Shown: positions 34,596-43,667, numbered from the stretch's first letter. The stretch: DNA of 64,000 nt from Lacipirellulaceae bacterium (GCA_040218535.1 JAVJRG010000005.1:1550001-1614000), one strand, 5' to 3'. Notes: generated by a model not told the origin, from the letters alone. Made by a program: numbers and translations.

Positions 34596-36014
34596 TCAGC
34601 TTAGCGCTTCCAGCAATCCCCGCGCCTTGTGCCACGTTTCACGGTACTCGTCCTCGGGGTCGCTTTGCGCCGTAATACCGCCACCGACGGGGAGTTGCCA
34701 CCAACCTTGGCTTGCCGTGACGGTGCGGATAAGGATATTCGAGTCGAACGTGCCGTCGAAGCCTTGGTAGAAGAGCGAGCCGCAGTAGGCGCCGCGGGCG
34801 GTCGGTTCGAGCTCGGCGATGATTTCCATCGCGCGGACTTTGGGGGCGCCGGTTATCGAGCCTCCTGGGAAGCTGGCGCGGAGGAGGTCGAGGGGCGTGA
34901 TGCCTTCCTGCAGTTCGCCGCGGACGACCGAAGTGAGGTGTTTGACAAAGGCGTAAGTTTCTAACTCAAAGAGCTTCGCGACGTGGACGCTTTCAGGTTT
35001 GCAGACGCGTGAGAGATCGTTACGCAGGAGATCGACGATCATCACGTTCTCAGCTCGATCTTTCTCACTGGCAAGTAAGTCGTCGCCGGTGAACAGATCG
35101 GCCACGGCATTTGGCGAACGCCCACGGGTGCCCTTGATGGGGCGCGTTTCGACCTGCCGCTGTCCTTCCGTTCCTGTACGGACGGTGAGAAAGCACTCGG
35201 GCGAAGCGCTGCAGATTTGTGAGTCGCCCAGATCGAGGTAACAGGCATAAGGAGCGGCGTTTCGCGTTCTTAATCGCTGATAAAGTTCAACTGAAGAACT
35301 GGTTGCTGGGGCGAGCAAACGCTGGGCGAGATTCACTTGGAAGCAATCGCCGGCGTAGATGTAGTCGATGCCGTGCTGGATACACGCGCAGAATTGGTCT
35401 TTGGTAAAGTTGCTGGTGACGGTTTCGCCCTGGATGGAGTGTTGGGGTGCGAGCTGCGAGTTGGGAGTTTGTGTTGGAGAACTTACCGAATGAGGTCGTG
35501 GATCACGAAGCCACTGCTTCGCTTCGGCCAGACGAGCTTCAGCTCGTTGGTGCCTATCAGCAAAGTCGGTCTCGGGGAAACCCTGCGAGATGATCCAACT
35601 CTGGCCGGTGTCGTGATCGAACGCGAACACTAAATCGTAGAGCCCAACAGCCAGGGCAGGCACCGGCAAATCGTCGTACGTGGGCGGGGCGATTCTTTCG
35701 AGGCTACGGGAGAGATCGTAACTCGCTAGACCTGCGATGCCGCCTTGAAAGGGTGGTAAGTCGTCGCGATTCTTCGCTTCGAATGGCTGCGCGACCCGAG
35801 CCAGTTCGCTGAGTGCATCCGAACCGTTGGCGGGGATCGTAAACCAGTGAAAGGGATCAACCGCCAGAAAAGAATAACGCCCCGTCTTTTCGCCTTGCAG
35901 CGCGCTATCGAAGAAAACAAGATGCTCAAGACCGGCAAGCCGTACGAAGACCTGCTCCGCGGTGAGCTTTGCGGGGAGGGGTTCAGCTAGTGGGAGTTGG
36001 AAGGTCTCTAGCAT
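34596..36014 (-). CDS. pabB: aminodeoxychorismate synthase component I
   Basis: The 472-residue protein is a full-length chorismate-binding enzyme: N-terminal part (LEHLVFFDSALQGEKTGRYSF), then IQHGIDYIYAGDCFQVNLAQRL, CSASPECFLTVR, RPIKGTRGRSP, ENVMIVDLLRNDLSRVC, LRASFPGGSITGAPKVRAMEII and YCGSLFY. The PIKGT Lys marks the PabB-type mechanism. It converts chorismate to 4-amino-4-deoxychorismate with a glutaminase partner, toward p-aminobenzoate. It is 12 bp downstream of the pterin-binding DHPS-like gene and clearly co-transcribed. Three truncated copies of its 3' end lie beyond it at 25-31 kb. Confidence 0.92.
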   Translation of the reverse strand: MLETFQLPLAEPLPAKLTAEQVFVRLAGLEHLVFFDSALQGEKTGRYSFLAVDPFHWFTIPANGSDALSELARVAQPFEAKNRDDLPPFQGGIAGLASYDLSRSLERIAPPTYDDLPVPALAVGLYDLVFAFDHDTGQSWIISQGFPETDFADRHQRAEARLAEAKQWLRDPRPHSVSSPTQTPNSQLAPQHSIQGETVTSNFTKDQFCACIQHGIDYIYAGDCFQVNLAQRLLAPATSSSVELYQRLRTRNAAPYACYLDLGDSQICSASPECFLTVRTGTEGQRQVETRPIKGTRGRSPNAVADLFTGDDLLASEKDRAENVMIVDLLRNDLSRVCKPESVHVAKLFELETYAFVKHLTSVVRGELQEGITPLDLLRASFPGGSITGAPKVRAMEIIAELEPTARGAYCGSLFYQGFDGTFDSNILIRTVTASQGWWQLPVGGGITAQSDPEDEYRETWHKARGLLEALS

Positions 36015-36026
36015 TTGTGGCCGTAA

Positions 36027-37433
36027 CTATTTCCGCTTCAAATAGTGGCGAGTTTCTTCTCGGGTGGCGAATCCCCAGTTGAGGGGCTCGTCTTGTTGGT
36101 AGGTTTTGCCTAGGGTTATCGCCGTGAGGGCTTTGCACATTTCGTAGCCCAGGTAGAACGCGTGGCCGGCGTCGAGGTTTTTTGGCAGGCCACCTTCTGG
36201 GCCGGAAGTGCGTAGTTGCTCCATCACGGTGAAAGGGTCGGCATCGTGGAGGTGCAGTCCGTTGCCTACAAGGTGGACTTCGCCGTCGGTGGCGAAGATG
36301 CGGTAGTTATTGTCCTTAATCGAACTGGCAAGTTGTTCGATTTCATTCAAAGTAGTTTCGACGACTTCAGGATCGCGAAGCATCACCAACCGTGGTTCGA
36401 CGTGCTTGGGCAGCACCCGCTGCGTGACGGCATGGTGCATTAGTCGACGGGCGAGGTCACATTCGAGGACGCTAGTTCTGGCCCAGTTAATGACTTCGGT
36501 CGTGAGAATGCTGCGGATGCCGATTTCTTGGCAGAAGCCTAAGAGCAACGTGTTGACGCCGGCGGAATCTACGTCGGTCAGTTCGGTAAGATTGCCGACG
36601 CCCATCATCATCTCGGCGTCAGGGTAGCGCTGGCGAATTTCGAGATACCGTCCGAGACTCTTAGCAAAGCCGAAAGCGATGGGTTCGAGAATGGGATCGA
36701 TTCGTAGGCGGACGCCTTCGCGGGCGAGAAAGTCGACCGTCTCGTCGAGTCCTTCCAAAGTGGCAGGAACGTCGGGTGTCGCGATCACCTCCACACCCCA
36801 ATCGATTGCCGCCTCGCGGTTAGTGCTGTTGATGCTGAGGACGAGCTCGGCACCGGCGGCGACGGCGGGGGCGATTTCTTTGGGGTTGAGACTGTCAATC
36901 GAGACGCGATACCCGGCGTCTCGCAAAGCGTGGACGGTTTCGCCGACACCGTTCCAGGGGGCGCCCGGTTCGCAGCCGACATCGATCACGTCGGCACCAT
37001 TCTCTGCATGACGCCTTGCGATCTCCAGAATCTCCGCAAGTTCTAATCGAGGGCAGTGATTGATCTCGGCGATGATCTCCAGGTCGTACGCGCCGTATTC
37101 GGTGGGTGGGGCAGGGCGGGAGAAGAAAGTCGGGAGTTGGCGAAGATCGCGGGGGCCAATCACGATGGGGCAATGTGCGGCGGCTTCAAGCGGCTGCACG
37201 TCTCCCTCGCAGTAACCGGGGACGAGAAGTTGAGTTGCCTGCTCAGGAAGTTCAAGCCGCTTGGCGATCCACGCGGGGGACATCAATGCAGCGACGGTAA
37301 TCGGCATGACTTGGACGGAGTAGTCGAATCCAACTTCTGCAGCGAGCGGCGCGACGATCGACTTGAGCGCGTGTTCCGCCAAGCGTCCGGTGACGAAGTG
37401 GTAGTGTTCGCGTTGAGAAGAAGAATCGGACAT
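36027..37433 (-). CDS. dihydropteroate-synthase-like pterin-binding protein (DUF6513/TIGR00284 type)
   Basis: The start at 37433 (MSDSSSQREHYHF) places the conserved HFVTGRLAEHAL near the N-terminus; a start at 37484 is possible. Residues about 15-135 match the DUF6513-like N-terminal domain, and the rest is a DHPS TIM barrel: IIAEINHCPRL, RRHAENGADVIDVGCEPG, GYRVSIDSLNP, ELVLSINSTNREA, RLRIDPILEP, MMGVGNLTELTDVDSAG. This family occurs in archaea, methylotrophs and planctomycetes with tetrahydromethanopterin pathways and is distinct from folate FolP. With pabB directly downstream, a step joining a pterin and a p-aminobenzoate-derived unit is plausible. The role is inferred from family and context. 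Confidence 0.82.
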   Translation of the reverse strand: MSDSSSQREHYHFVTGRLAEHALKSIVAPLAAEVGFDYSVQVMPITVAALMSPAWIAKRLELPEQATQLLVPGYCEGDVQPLEAAAHCPIVIGPRDLRQLPTFFSRPAPPTEYGAYDLEIIAEINHCPRLELAEILEIARRHAENGADVIDVGCEPGAPWNGVGETVHALRDAGYRVSIDSLNPKEIAPAVAAGAELVLSINSTNREAAIDWGVEVIATPDVPATLEGLDETVDFLAREGVRLRIDPILEPIAFGFAKSLGRYLEIRQRYPDAEMMMGVGNLTELTDVDSAGVNTLLLGFCQEIGIRSILTTEVINWARTSVLECDLARRLMHHAVTQRVLPKHVEPRLVMLRDPEVVETTLNEIEQLASSIKDNNYRIFATDGEVHLVGNGLHLHDADPFTVMEQLRTSGPEGGLPKNLDAGHAFYLGYEMCKALTAITLGKTYQQDEPLNWGFATREETRHYLKRK

Positions 37434-37438
37434 CGAAA

Positions 37439-37462
37439 GTAGCTCGGGCCTCCAGGCCCGAG
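37439..37462 (+). repeat. REP-like hairpin, GTAG head (copy 1)
   Basis: GTAGCT followed by CGGGCC-TCCA-GGCCCG: an 8-bp stem (CTCGGGCC/GGCCCGAG) with loop TCCA and a 5' GTAG. It pairs in inverted orientation with copy 2 at 37530-37553. Confidence 0.65.
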
Positions 37463-37529
37463 ATGTTGGCGGTTGGTAATTCAACCTCTAATAATTGGTT
37501 GATTCGCTCAGAAGTTCAAACTCTCTCTA

Positions 37530-37553
37530 CTCAGCCTTGGAAGGCCGAGCTAC
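37530..37553 (-). repeat. REP-like hairpin, GTAG head (copy 2)
   Basis: On the minus strand GTAGCT-CGGCCT-TCCA-AGGCTGAG: same GTAG head and TCCA loop as copy 1 but with compensating stem changes. It overlaps the SDR stop codon and encodes the last seven residues of that protein. Confidence 0.65.
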
Positions 37554-38307
37554 GGAAGCCGCCGTTGACCTTCAATGTTTGCCCGGTGATGAAGGAGGCT
37601 TTCTCTGAGGCTAAGAAAGCGACCGCAGCGGCGACATCATCGGGTGTCCCCCAACGGTTCAGCAACGCTTCCTTCTCCGCACGAGATTGCCAGTAGTCGG
37701 ACGCTTCTTCGCCCCAGGCGGTTTTGATCCAGCCCGGCGCGACGCAGTTGACGCGGACTTCGGGGGCGAACGATTTCGCAAGGCTTCTGCTAGCGCACAT
37801 GATGGCCCCCTTCGAGGCGGCGAACATCTCGCCGCTGTCGCCCTCCATGCCAAGTTCTGCCTGATCCCAACCGATGTTGATGATGCATCCTGAGCCACGC
37901 TCGCGCATGCGGCTGCCAATTTCGCGTGAGAGCAGCAGAGTAGCAGCGACGTCGGTTTTCCAAACGGTTTCGAATTTCTTATCAAACGAAAGGTCGGCGT
38001 CGGCGCCCGTGAGGACGTCGGCGCCCGCGTTGTTCACCCAAATGTCAATCGGACGACGTTGCCACAAGCCCTCGGCGAACTTGCCGAGCCGGTCGGTTGC
38101 GGAGAGATCAAGCAGCACAATGTCTGTCTCGCGACCGAGTTGTTCAACCTCCTTCTGAACTGCTTCGGCCGCGGTCCGGTCGTGTCCGCCGTGGACGACG
38201 ATATTCACGCCCGCGTTGGCTAGCTCAAGGGCAATCGCTCGGCCGATACCTCGGGAACTGCCGGTGACGACGGCCCACTGCTGTTGTTTGTCATAGGGTG
38301 CGGAAAT
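37531..38307 (-). CDS. SDR-fold protein with degenerate active site; start uncertain
   Basis: A short-chain dehydrogenase/reductase fold. The nucleotide-binding motif TGSSRGIG is encoded at about 38241-38264, upstream of the first GTG (38208), so a start there would delete it. In frame upstream no ATG, GTG or TTG occurs before a stop at 38356; the only candidate is ATT at 38307, which is used here provisionally. An ATG at 38294 is one base out of frame. NNAG and the Lys of the catalytic box are present, but YxxxK reads F-A-A-S-K and the Ser strand reads INIGW, so both catalytic Tyr and Ser are missing. It leads the DHPS-like/pabB operon, suggesting a pterin-related or binding role. Confidence 0.7.
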   Translation of the reverse strand: MSAPYDKQQQWAVVTGSSRGIGRAIALELANAGVNIVVHGGHDRTAAEAVQKEVEQLGRETDIVLLDLSATDRLGKFAEGLWQRRPIDIWVNNAGADVLTGADADLSFDKKFETVWKTDVAATLLLSREIGSRMRERGSGCIINIGWDQAELGMEGDSGEMFAASKGAIMCASRSLAKSFAPEVRVNCVAPGWIKTAWGEEASDYWQSRAEKEALLNRWGTPDDVAAAVAFLASEKASFITGQTLKVNGGFRSSAFQG

Positions 38308-38414
38308 GGTTGGACTCGTCGATCGTGGTGGGTGGACTGTTCTCGTGTGATTGGCTCAGGTATAGGATAACAGTCTTGCAGGTTCTCTTGAATGATTCAC
38401 GGGAGATTGATGTC

Positions 38415-40079
38415 GTGTCGAACGAAACCGTTGCCGGACCACGAAGGGTTTGGATGCCATTTGTTTGGGTTGGGGGCCTTGCGGCTCTTTACGCTGGGTA
38501 TCTGATGACCGATGCGCCTGACGATATAAAGAACGTTGTTGGGTACATCGCCGTGGCGGTCGCGCTAACCGGGCTGGCGATTTGGATTTGGCGAAGTAGC
38601 GGATTGCGGGGGACTGGCCGTTTGGTGGCGGTCGCTTTAACGCTCGTCGTCGCCCTGTTCTTTACCCCTGCGACTTTGTTCCTCGCTCAAGTGCTTCCGA
38701 TTGAAGCCGTGCATAACGGCGATGTTGGGATCATTGGTTGGCGCTGGCGCGGCGGCGAAGCAGATCGTGATCTTGCACCGGCAGTCGCGAACGTTAAAGA
38801 AGTCGTTGCGGACGATCCTGACTGGAGTTCGGCGGCAACAGATTATCCGCGGTTTCTGGGTACCGGTTTTTGGGCAGAAGCGGAGAATGTGAAGCTCGAT
38901 CGTGAGAGACTTGCGAAGTCGTCTCCCAAGGAAGTTTGGCGGCAGCGGATTGGTGCGGGTTGGTCAGGCTTTGCGGTGATCGGTCGACGTGCGATTACAC
39001 AAGAGCAACGGGGCGATGACGAGCTAGTCACTTGCTACGACCTCGACACAGGAGAATTAATTTGGGCTCATGACGATCCGGTGCGCTGGGATCCAAGTGG
39101 CGCCGGTTCGCTAGGCTACGAAGGCCCGCGTGCCACACCGACGATCCATAAGGATCGCGTTTATGCGCAAGGTGCGACGGGGATTCTAAATAGTCTGGAA
39201 CTTCACACGGGCAAGGTTGTTTGGTCGCGTGATGTGCTCAAAGAGAACAAGGCACAGAATGTTCTCTGGGGTAAAAGCAATTCGCCGCTTGTCTTTGATG
39301 GAGTCGTCGTCGTCAGCGTGGGTGGTGAGGATGGCCGTTCGTTGATTGCCTATGATGCGGAAACTGGCGACGAGCTATGGACTTCAGGCGACGCGCTTTC
39401 CTCTTACGCTTCGCCCGTGTTAGCTACGCTTGCGGGTGTGCAACAGATTCTCAGTGTCGATCAAGGTCTTGTGCGTGCCGTTCGCGCGGATGACAGCAAG
39501 CAGCTCTGGACTTACGACTGGCCGAGCGACAGTGGTGCTGACGCGGCAGTTTCTCAGCCGGTCCCGCTAGGTGAGGATCGTGTTTTTCTCTCCAAAGGAT
39601 ATGGACATGGTTCGACCGTTCTCCAGATCAAGCTCGACGGCGAGTCTTGGGATGCCAAGCCAACTTGGCGGGGGGGGAAGCAGGGCGTTTTGCCTGTGAT
39701 GAAGACCAAGATGGGCAATGTGGTCGTGCATGAGGGCTACGTTTACGGGCTCGACGAAGCGATTTTGCAGTGTGTCGACCTAAAGACGGGGCGCAAACGC
39801 TGGAAAAAGCGGCGCTCTCCTAAATTAGGGCACGGTCAGATTCTACTGGTCGATGATGTAATTCTTATCCTCAGCGAGTACGGCGAAGTGGTTCTCGTCG
39901 AAGCCTCACCGAAGCGGTATACCGAACTCGCTAGCTTCGAGGCGATCGAAGGCATCACTTGGAATAACCCCACGCTCGCGGGGAACCTCTTGTTGGTTCG
40001 TAACGCACTGGAGGTAGCTTGCTTCGAGTTACCCGTTGTAGAGCAAGAAGTTACGGAACCCAGCGAGCCGACAGAATAA
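38415..40079 (+). CDS. membrane-anchored PQQ-type beta-propeller protein
   Basis: GTG at 38415 is chosen because GGGAG lies about 10 bases before it; the longer frame to 38298 overlaps the divergent SDR gene. The 554-residue product has three membrane segments in the first 105 residues (WMPFVWVGGLAALYAGYLM, VVGYIAVAVALTGLAIWIW, LVAVALTLVVALFFTPATL), then PQQ-like propeller blades: ELVTCYDLDTGELIWAHDD, LNSLELHTGKVVWSRDV, LIAYDAETGDELWTSGD. The repeat (Y-D-x-x-T-G-x-x-x-W) is that of outer-membrane-assembly (BamB) or PQQ-dehydrogenase propellers; no enzyme motif is seen. It is a planctomycete-typical secreted propeller of unknown role. Confidence 0.82.
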   Translation: MSNETVAGPRRVWMPFVWVGGLAALYAGYLMTDAPDDIKNVVGYIAVAVALTGLAIWIWRSSGLRGTGRLVAVALTLVVALFFTPATLFLAQVLPIEAVHNGDVGIIGWRWRGGEADRDLAPAVANVKEVVADDPDWSSAATDYPRFLGTGFWAEAENVKLDRERLAKSSPKEVWRQRIGAGWSGFAVIGRRAITQEQRGDDELVTCYDLDTGELIWAHDDPVRWDPSGAGSLGYEGPRATPTIHKDRVYAQGATGILNSLELHTGKVVWSRDVLKENKAQNVLWGKSNSPLVFDGVVVVSVGGEDGRSLIAYDAETGDELWTSGDALSSYASPVLATLAGVQQILSVDQGLVRAVRADDSKQLWTYDWPSDSGADAAVSQPVPLGEDRVFLSKGYGHGSTVLQIKLDGESWDAKPTWRGGKQGVLPVMKTKMGNVVVHEGYVYGLDEAILQCVDLKTGRKRWKKRRSPKLGHGQILLVDDVILILSEYGEVVLVEASPKRYTELASFEAIEGITWNNPTLAGNLLLVRNALEVACFELPVVEQEVTEPSEPTE

Positions 40080-40546
40080 GAAAGTCGACGATAACCAACT
40101 GGATTCGCTACTTTCAGTTTCTGTCGCGTGCGTGCGAAATTATTGTCGCTTGCCACACATGTGGCGTGGCTCGCCGCAGTTTTGCGCAAAAGATTTCTAT
40201 CCGGTTCGTATTCTCGAAACGAAATAACTCGCACAAGAGTTAGTCAGAACGCGTTCGCAGCAACTCTCACTGCGCGCGTCCCAAAGTGAAAAAATCTGGA
40301 CGATTCTTCTGGCAATTGGAAAACGGAATAAGTAGGCTGCTGACATTAGAGAAGGTGCGAGCATCAAACACACCTCTACCACATGAGCTGACGTATTTTG
40401 CTCTCGTCACCTTTGAGGAGCAACGTATTACTTATCGAACACTCTTCAGGACCAAAGTTCGGTAAGTGATTTTTGAGCTGTTGCTTCGTTTCTCTTTTCA
40501 TTTTTGTTCCTGCTGACCGTCAATGTCCTATTCTGGGGAGTCGTCC
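40080..40546. other. intergenic region before the PKD/RTX gene
   Basis: About 470 bp with no gene that can be supported. It holds a small dyad, GCCACA-CA-TGTGGC (near 40150-40165). The promoter of the following gene is expected here but no clear hexamer pair is claimed. Confidence 0.45.
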
Positions 40547-43500
40547 ATGCCTTCATTCTCAGGTCGTAAAAAGCCAACACGTAAAAACCAATCAAAACGG
40601 GCGAAGCGCCGTGCCGTTAACGCTCGCAACGGTCTTCGATTGGAAACTTTGGAAAGCCGGATCCTGCTTACCAGCGACCCGGTTTTGAGTTTTACGGCTC
40701 CAGGGCCGATTGATGAAGGCTCTTCGGTAAGTGTTGGCTTTAGTTTCTCCGATCTGGTTGAAAGCAGCGGCACTTCGAGTGTCGGTCTTGATCCGGCAGA
40801 CTTTACTGCAAACAGCACAGCAAATGGCCTTTTTGATCCGGCGACAGACGTCGTCATTGATACCGATGCGTTGACGATTTCCGGTGGATTTACTGGGAGT
40901 GGTGTCATTCAAACGGCGGATGCGGGTTTCGGCTCGTACGAGATTGCCGTGTTTGCCTTCGATGACTTCGAACTAGACGCGGGAATCAACCTACGGGCGA
41001 CGGGCTCGCGACCGTTGGCGTTGTTGTCGCAATTAGATGTAGACATTTCAGGAAACATTGATGTTTCTGCCGAGTCATTCGTGAATACGAATCTTACGCA
41101 AGCAACTATTCCAGGTGCTGGTGGCGGCATGGGTGGCGACGCTCAAGGCAACGGCTTGGGCGGACGTGACGGTTACGCGGCTGCGGGTGCTCCGCTCACC
41201 TCGGTCGGTGAGCTTGGTACCGGCGGACCTTTGGGAGGAGCCAGCGGCTCGGGAGGTGGAAGCCACGGCAACGGTCAAGCTGGATCAGCCTTCGGCAGTG
41301 GTCGAGGCTCGGGTGGAACGGGCTTCCTTGACGTTGTGAATTCCATCCAAGGCGGTAGCGGCGGAAGTGCAGCTGGTGTGAACACAACGGCTACTGCCAT
41401 CGGATTTGGTGGCGCAGGTGGTGGCGGAGTAGAAGTTGGGGCGGTGAATTCCATCGTCATTTCTACGACGGGGCAAATCTTGGCCGACGCAGCTAGTGGC
41501 TACCCAGGTTTTAATGGGGGAACTGGCGGTGGTGGTGGTGCTGGTGGCGGCATCCTCGTTCATGCGACCAACATCACTCAAGACGGCACCTTGAGCGCCG
41601 ATGGTGGTGACGGTGGAAGTGGTATCCAAGTTGGTGGTGGTGGCGGTGGCGGTGAGATTGTGCTCGCTTACAGCGCCTCAGGCACTTTCTCGGGGACGGG
41701 AACCGAAAGCGTTGCAGCAGGCAGTGGCAATGTGTTTGCGAATCCTACTGCTACAGATGGCTCTGTCAGCACGATCACCTTCAGCGGTACGCCGATCATT
41801 GAGAATTACTCCTACACGATTAACTGGGGCGACGGTTCAGCAACCGAAACGGGAAGCGATACCGGCGGTGAAATCGCTGTTACCCCTGGCAGTCCGGGTG
41901 GACCTGACACGATGGGCAGCTTCAACGGCACGCATAGTTACGTTGATGATGGTGTGTTCACCGTTGAGGTGATAGTGACCGACACCGGCGGCGGTAGCGT
42001 AACGGAGCTGTTTGATGTCACCGTCAATAACGTGGCCCCGAATAACTTGGTTCTCAATGCGACGCCAGTGATCGATGAGAACGGTGTGGCGACGCTTGAT
42101 GTTTCCTTCGACGATCCAGGGGTCCTTGACGCCCATGAAGTCGTCGTCGATTGGGGCGATGGCAATACGGATACCGTGAATTTAACCGTGGGTGATCGCA
42201 CAACCCAGTTGACACATCAGTACCTGGACGATGCTCCGACCGGGACCGCGAGCGATAGCTTTACGATTAACGTCACAGTAACGGATGATGATCTAGCGTC
42301 GGGAAGCGGAACGGCAAACGTCACCGTTAACAACGTCGCCCCGACAAACCTCGTGCTGACTGCAACGCCGACGATTGACGAGAACGGTGTCGCAACGCTT
42401 GACGTTTCGTTTGACGATGTGGGAACGCTCGACACGCATGATGTAACGATCGACTGGGGCGATGGCACGGTCGAATCCGTTGCACTCACACTCGGCGACC
42501 GTAGCGGCTCGTTCACGCACCAGTATCTTGATGACGACCCGACCGGCACGGCCAGTGACGCGTTTACCATCAATGTGACCGTTGCGGATGACGATCTTGG
42601 TTCGGGAAGCGAAACCGCAAGCGTAACGGTGAACAACCTAGCGCCGGAGATTACTAGCCTAACAACCAGCTCGCCAGCGATTGGTGGAGCAGAGCAGGGC
42701 GAGACCGTTACACTCTCCGCCGATTTCACTGATGTTGGAACGCTGGATACGCACACAGCGGTGATCGATTGGGGTGACGGCACGACGACCGTGGGTGTCG
42801 TCGACCAGAACACAGGGACGATCACGGGTGACCATGTTTACGCCAATGGTGGTTTCTACGATGTGACGCTCACCTTGACGGACGACGATACGGGTGAAGC
42901 GGTCGAAACAACTGCTACGGTGATTGCCGGCGTAGGCCTGAATGATGGTGTTCTTCAGTTCGTCGGCACCAACGGCGACGATCGAGTAAAGGCGTTCCAC
43001 ACCTATAATTGCGATATCAAAGTGAAGTATCGCTTGGACGGCGGTGCGGTTCAGTCCGAAGTGTTTGACCCTGCGGACGTGGATCGAATCGTCTATTACC
43101 TGGGTGACGGTAACGATGTTGGCTTCGTCTCTTCGTGGATCGATCTCGATGCGACCATGTTCGGCGACGGTGGCCACGACCTGTTGCTTGGTGGGCACGG
43201 CAACGACGCGCTAATCGGCGGCGATGGCGACGATACCCTTGTTGGGCGTAGCGGTCGCGACTTGCTAATCGGCGGCGACGGCTCGGACTTGATCGTGGGG
43301 CAAGGTGGTTCAGATATCCTGATCTCCGGCACGACAAGCTTCGATAGCGATTTGTCCGCCATCGATTCCATCATGGCCGAGTGGACCTCGAGCCATGACT
43401 ATGACACCCGTGTCGCCAACCTGACACAACAAGGCTTAAATCCCGAAGCAGTTGACCGGCTCAATGGAGATATCTTCTTAGTCGCGGATCTGACTGTGTT

Positions 43501-43636
43501 CGACGACGACGATACGGACTTCCTGATTGGTGGCCGAGGGAAAGACCTCTACTTCGCCAATCTTGAAGGTGGCACCGAGGACTATGTCTTCGGGCTGCGT
43601 AATAGCGAGTTCGTTGAAGAACTAGACATCGTGTAG
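40547..43636 (+). CDS. LEPR-XLL protein with Gly-rich, PKD and RTX regions
   Basis: GGGGAG at 40536 favours ATG 40547. The 1029-residue protein starts with a basic segment and the LEPR-XLL-type motif RLETLESRILLTSDP (about residues 31-45). A Gly-rich, beta-sheet-like region spans about residues 190-390. At least four PKD-type domains follow, each with INWGDG or IDWGDG and ending VTVNNVAP. The C-terminus has hemolysin-type calcium-binding nonapeptides (GGHGNDALIGGDGDDTLVGR, GRDLLIGGDGSDLIVGQ). It should be secreted and adhesive, with calcium-driven folding. A rho-independent terminator follows at 43668. Confidence 0.88.
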   Translation: MPSFSGRKKPTRKNQSKRAKRRAVNARNGLRLETLESRILLTSDPVLSFTAPGPIDEGSSVSVGFSFSDLVESSGTSSVGLDPADFTANSTANGLFDPATDVVIDTDALTISGGFTGSGVIQTADAGFGSYEIAVFAFDDFELDAGINLRATGSRPLALLSQLDVDISGNIDVSAESFVNTNLTQATIPGAGGGMGGDAQGNGLGGRDGYAAAGAPLTSVGELGTGGPLGGASGSGGGSHGNGQAGSAFGSGRGSGGTGFLDVVNSIQGGSGGSAAGVNTTATAIGFGGAGGGGVEVGAVNSIVISTTGQILADAASGYPGFNGGTGGGGGAGGGILVHATNITQDGTLSADGGDGGSGIQVGGGGGGGEIVLAYSASGTFSGTGTESVAAGSGNVFANPTATDGSVSTITFSGTPIIENYSYTINWGDGSATETGSDTGGEIAVTPGSPGGPDTMGSFNGTHSYVDDGVFTVEVIVTDTGGGSVTELFDVTVNNVAPNNLVLNATPVIDENGVATLDVSFDDPGVLDAHEVVVDWGDGNTDTVNLTVGDRTTQLTHQYLDDAPTGTASDSFTINVTVTDDDLASGSGTANVTVNNVAPTNLVLTATPTIDENGVATLDVSFDDVGTLDTHDVTIDWGDGTVESVALTLGDRSGSFTHQYLDDDPTGTASDAFTINVTVADDDLGSGSETASVTVNNLAPEITSLTTSSPAIGGAEQGETVTLSADFTDVGTLDTHTAVIDWGDGTTTVGVVDQNTGTITGDHVYANGGFYDVTLTLTDDDTGEAVETTATVIAGVGLNDGVLQFVGTNGDDRVKAFHTYNCDIKVKYRLDGGAVQSEVFDPADVDRIVYYLGDGNDVGFVSSWIDLDATMFGDGGHDLLLGGHGNDALIGGDGDDTLVGRSGRDLLIGGDGSDLIVGQGGSDILISGTTSFDSDLSAIDSIMAEWTSSHDYDTRVANLTQQGLNPEAVDRLNGDIFLVADLTVFDDDDTDFLIGGRGKDLYFANLEGGTEDYVFGLRNSEFVEELDIV

Positions 43637-43667
43637 TTCTTGCTGCTTCCCGAATGACTCCATCGAA

